Assembly (NCBI RefSeq): GCF_001014645.1
Contig: NZ_LASZ01000004.1
Span: 176,758-240,757 of the forward strand
DNA from: Luteimonas sp. FCS-9
GTDB taxonomy: Bacteria > Pseudomonadota > Gammaproteobacteria > Xanthomonadales > Xanthomonadaceae
Reading direction: 5' to 3'
DNA length: 64,000 bases
Positions 63,207 to 64,000 of the stretch are shown piece by piece. Position 1 is the stretch's first letter, and each line of letters begins with the position of its first letter. A program made the position numbers and the translations under genes. The notes below the pieces were generated by a model. That model was not told where the DNA came from and did no database searches. It saw only the letters and a program-made list of their open reading frames with translations.

Positions 63207-63725
63207 TCAGGTGTCGCCGCCGGACAGGTCCCTGGCCTGCCCGGCCGCCGGGCGCGGGCGCGGGCGCTGCAGCTTCGGCAGTGCACCGACGACCAGCAGC
63301 GCGACGATCGTGGTGACGAGCGCCACCATCTCCTGTCCCATGCCGGCCGCCATGCCGATCGCGGCGGTCATCCACACGCCGGCCGCGGTGGTGAGCCCTT
63401 CGATGCGCTCGTCCTTGTCCAGCTTGAGGATCGCGCCGGCCCCCAGGAAACCGATGCCCGAAACGATGCCCTGCATCACGCGGGTCACGTCGGCGCCCTC
63501 GATCTCGGCCAGCAGCGGCGCGAGCACGAACAGCGCCGACCCGATCGACACCAGGATGTGGGTCTTCAGACCCGCGGCGCGGCCCTTGTGCTCGCGCTCC
63601 CAGCCGACCATGCCGCCCAGCAGCGCCGCGACCAGCACACGGACCACGATCGTGGTCAGCGTGTCGGGATCGGGCAGCGCCAGTTCGCGCGCGACCGCAT
63701 CGGCGATCTGGTCGAACGCGCTCAT
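63207..63725 (-). CDS. MgtC/SapB-family membrane protein
   Basis: A 172-residue inner-membrane protein with the MgtC N-terminal membrane domain of four or five helices: LVAALLGGMVGWEREHKGRAAGLKTHILVSIGSALFVL and VMQGIVSGIGFLGAGAILK, the family's key segments. The C-terminal ACT-like domain of virulence-type MgtC is missing, so it is the short SapB type. The start at 63725 (MSAFDQIADAVARE) was preferred over an upstream frame extension rich in Arg and Pro. The role may be in magnesium or membrane-potential adaptation. Confidence 0.92.
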   Translation of the reverse strand: MSAFDQIADAVARELALPDPDTLTTIVVRVLVAALLGGMVGWEREHKGRAAGLKTHILVSIGSALFVLAPLLAEIEGADVTRVMQGIVSGIGFLGAGAILKLDKDERIEGLTTAAGVWMTAAIGMAAGMGQEMVALVTTIVALLVVGALPKLQRPRPRPAAGQARDLSGGDT

Positions 63726-63968
63726 CGCGCTCCCCCGGCGTCTGCGGACGGGCTGACGTGGACGGGCGGGATCGGCATCGGGCAACTCCATGGTTGGACG
63801 TGCGCAGGACGCTAGCGCGCCGCGGGTCTGGCCTCGGTGACGGCGCGCGGCGAGGCCTGCGCATGGACCGGGCGGAACGATGCGTCCCGGCCGGCGGCGC
63901 GGCGCGCGCCTTGAAAGCCCGCGTCGCGCGCGTCAGATCGGGACCTCGTTCCCGTCCGGAGATCCGCG

Positions 63969-64000
63969 ATGCCCACCCTGTTCGATCCGCTGACCGTCGG
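63969..64000 (+). CDS. Start of a probable Old Yellow Enzyme-type alkene reductase (truncated by window end)
   Basis: Only ten codons are visible: MPTLFDPLTV. This is the usual N-terminus of NADH:flavin oxidoreductases of the NemA/OYE group. The reading ends with the window, so the call depends on this short match. The stretch 63726-63968 before it holds no recognised gene. Confidence 0.5.
   Translation, partial: MPTLFDPLTV

Overview
The window is a high-GC stretch of chromosome from a gammaproteobacterium of the Lysobacteraceae/Xanthomonadaceae type (Lysobacter/Luteimonas-like). This rests on the secD-yajC-tgt-queA gene order, four large TonB-dependent receptors of xanthomonad type, the xanthomonad arrangement of minor pilins with pilY1, and palindromic REP elements of the GTAGGAGCGCGCTCGCGCGCGA type. 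Genus-level placement is inference. Coding density is high, and many genes overlap by ATGA or GTGA.

Left part (1-13.8 kb): protein export and tRNA queuosine genes (secD partial, yajC, tgt, queA), an Lrp/AsnC regulator divergent from a class III aminotransferase, then a phosphate locus. The phosphate locus is a three-gene operon (beta-propeller phytase-like lipoprotein, purple-acid-phosphatase-like phosphoesterase, exported inorganic pyrophosphatase) divergent from a TonB-dependent receptor. A PhoB-box-like direct repeat lies between them. I read it as a phosphate-starvation system for organic phosphate: a receptor plus three successive phosphate-releasing enzymes. upp follows.

Middle part (13.8-40.7 kb): a heme-oxygenase-like DUF2236 protein; a siderophore-type receptor; a four-unit REP/BIME array; a YncE-like beta-propeller with a Fur box; an exported GH13 alpha-amylase divergent from a carbohydrate-type receptor, with LacI-family-like palindromes between them; tRNA-Val; a yefM-yoeB toxin-antitoxin pair; uvrB; a lone FimT-like pseudopilin; tRNA-Asn; the minor pilin operon fimT-pilV-pilW-pilX-pilY1-pilE; ppnN; and an Oar-like receptor that also carries a PhoB-box-like repeat.

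Right part (40.7-64 kb): a grxD-SDR-marC operon in which the SDR gene has a frameshift; a superoxide-dismutase-family protein that has lost two of four metal ligands; transporters; LemA with DUF2207; soxR with a palindromic SoxR box inside a 19-bp-spacer promoter that drives a quinone-oxidoreductase-like gene; an ABC exporter; a ClpP-like lipoprotein; an exported SAM methyltransferase; an amino-acid permease; an mrfB-mrfA DNA repair pair; a DJ-1/PfpI protein; a MAPEG protein; several small envelope or acidic proteins; an MgtC-like protein; and the first codons of an Old Yellow Enzyme-type reductase.

Three of the four large receptors carry a recognisable control signal (PhoB, LacI-like, PhoB). 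The fourth, the siderophore-type receptor, shows none itself but lies beside a Fur-controlled gene. No CRISPR array, prophage or complete insertion sequence was seen.
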